A DNA stretch of 64,000 nt from Pseudobdellovibrionaceae bacterium. Lineage in GTDB: Bacteria; Bdellovibrionota; Bdellovibrionia; Bdellovibrionales; UBA1609. Location: contig JACKAN010000008.1 in NCBI GenBank assembly GCA_020635055.1, positions 62,001 through 126,000 on the forward strand, written 5' to 3'. Position numbers and translations under genes: made by a program. This document shows positions 63,443-64,000 of the stretch, piece by piece. Below the pieces are notes generated by a model, which was given only the letters and a program-made list of their open reading frames with translations, had not been told where the DNA came from and made no database searches. Positions within the stretch are counted from its first letter, which is position 1. Each line of letters opens with the position of its first letter.

Positions 63443-63755
63443 AAACCAAGGGGAACACCTGTGTTTGTAAGTGCCAATGACAAATGCATCATCATTCCTT
63501 TTAAATTCAATTCCCTACCAGAGATATATGTTCGTAGACTCCCATGAAACCACCACCCTCAATGATTTTTTTCCAGAAAATCTAATTTCACTAGAGTCAT
63601 GTAAAATCAAAATATTATCTTTATTATCTAGAGCATTCATCCTTTTTATAGTTTGAGCGATGTGTGGTTTAACAATATCAACTTCATCAAAACGGTCGTT
63701 ATCAAAAAATCTATAGGCTGCTTTTGAGGACTTCCAGTCCTGGCAGGAAAAACAT
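63442..63755 (-). pseudogene. Relic of an IS4-family transposase related to the 36873 gene
   Basis: Reading the minus strand gives CFSCQDWKSSKAAYRFFDNDRFDEVDIV, IKRMNAL and LILHDSSEIRFSGKK, then frameshifted remains down to TGVPLGL. These align with residues 38-135 of the intact IS4 transposase with several differences and at least one frameshift. Both ends of the element are missing. Confidence 0.85.
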
Positions 63756-63767
63756 AACGTATATTAA

Positions 63768-64000
63768 GAGGCTGTCTCCAAAGTCCGTCATACCTAGCCA
63801 ATTAAGAGAAAATATCTTATTTTCCCAAAATGTTAAAAAAAGAAAATCCCCAGCTGATGATGTATGATGATTTACTAGAAAGGCTTGTCCCTGATTCTCA
63901 TATCTACCGTAGATTATCTTTATTAAATGATTTCCCCACATTGTTGACTCCTCTTGAGAGTTGTTACTCTAAATTGGGTGCAGGCTCAGAGCCATTAACA
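63768..64000 (+). mobile_element. IS5-like element, copy 3, runs off the window
   Basis: The left end begins GAGGCTGTCTCCAAAG, and the following bases match copies 1 and 2 with a few substitutions. It lies directly beside the IS4 relic. The right part is outside the window. Confidence 0.9.
63830..64000 (+). CDS. IS5-like transposase, N-terminal part, copy 3
   Basis: The 57 visible codons (MLKKENPQLMMYDDLLERLVPDSHIYRR) match copy 2 with three substitutions (D5N, K10M, I33N). Intactness of the remainder cannot be judged. Confidence 0.85.
   Translation, partial: MLKKENPQLMMYDDLLERLVPDSHIYRRLSLLNDFPTLLTPLESCYSKLGAGSEPLT

Overview
The window is AT-rich and reads as a chromosomal segment of a Gram-negative bacterium, most likely a Bdellovibrio relative (Bdellovibrionota). 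This is inferred from a diderm gene set (ClpS-ClpA, an outer-membrane beta-barrel, lipoproteins), a type IV pilin, TIGR02147-type regulators, FecR-domain and long NVGIG-repeat surface proteins, and a QueC fragment resembling Bdellovibrio QueC. No 16S gene is present, so the placement is inference.

Positions 1-23,300 are an ordinary, tightly packed core. They hold htpX (5' part), an FMN glutamate-synthase-like enzyme, clpS-clpA, and a surface-glycan block: a WbqC-like protein, two paralogous multi-pass membrane proteins flanking a type IV pilin, two methyltransferases, a GT2 glycosyltransferase, a PhyH-like oxygenase, a NeuD-like acyltransferase, a WecE-type transaminase and a TPR protein. Then come dnaJ and dnaK, each preceded by the same sigma32-like promoter, a patatin-like lipase, an outer-membrane protein, a FecR-domain protein and tRNA-His(GTG).

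Directly after tRNA-His the window becomes accessory. Positions 23,373-32,063 are nested insertion sequences: an IS1380 end holding an IS5-like element, which holds a complete IS1380; then a second IS1380 split by an rve-type IS; then a truncated IS66 sitting in an older IS1380 relative. Element boundaries and most target duplications can be read directly.

Positions 32,458-40,490 look like a defence island. They hold a three-gene operon with a membrane-anchored DUF4041 plus GIY-YIG nuclease (the architecture of the phage-defence nuclease SNIPE) and a frameshifted gene matching the N-terminal part of Mrr-type restriction proteins, then a SieB-like superinfection-exclusion protein, an IS4-family element, and a divergent cytosine-C5 methyltransferase / putative PD-(D/E)XK endonuclease pair.

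Positions 40,734-52,500 hold secreted proteins and lipoproteins with TIGR02147-like regulators, cut by two near-identical IS256 copies. One copy cleanly splits a small HTH gene. The other sits at a deletion scar.

Positions 53,500-64,000 hold an ISNCY element and a large surface-protein gene split by an IS5-like insertion; removing the element restores one reading frame of about 1,303 codons. They also hold a wrecked queC-DUF366 locus with a perfect 28-bp inverted duplication, a secreted protein with a possible papain-like signature, a MITE-like repeat, an IS4 relic and a further IS5-like copy running off the end. At least ten IS copies or relics in about 40 kb show recent, active IS expansion.
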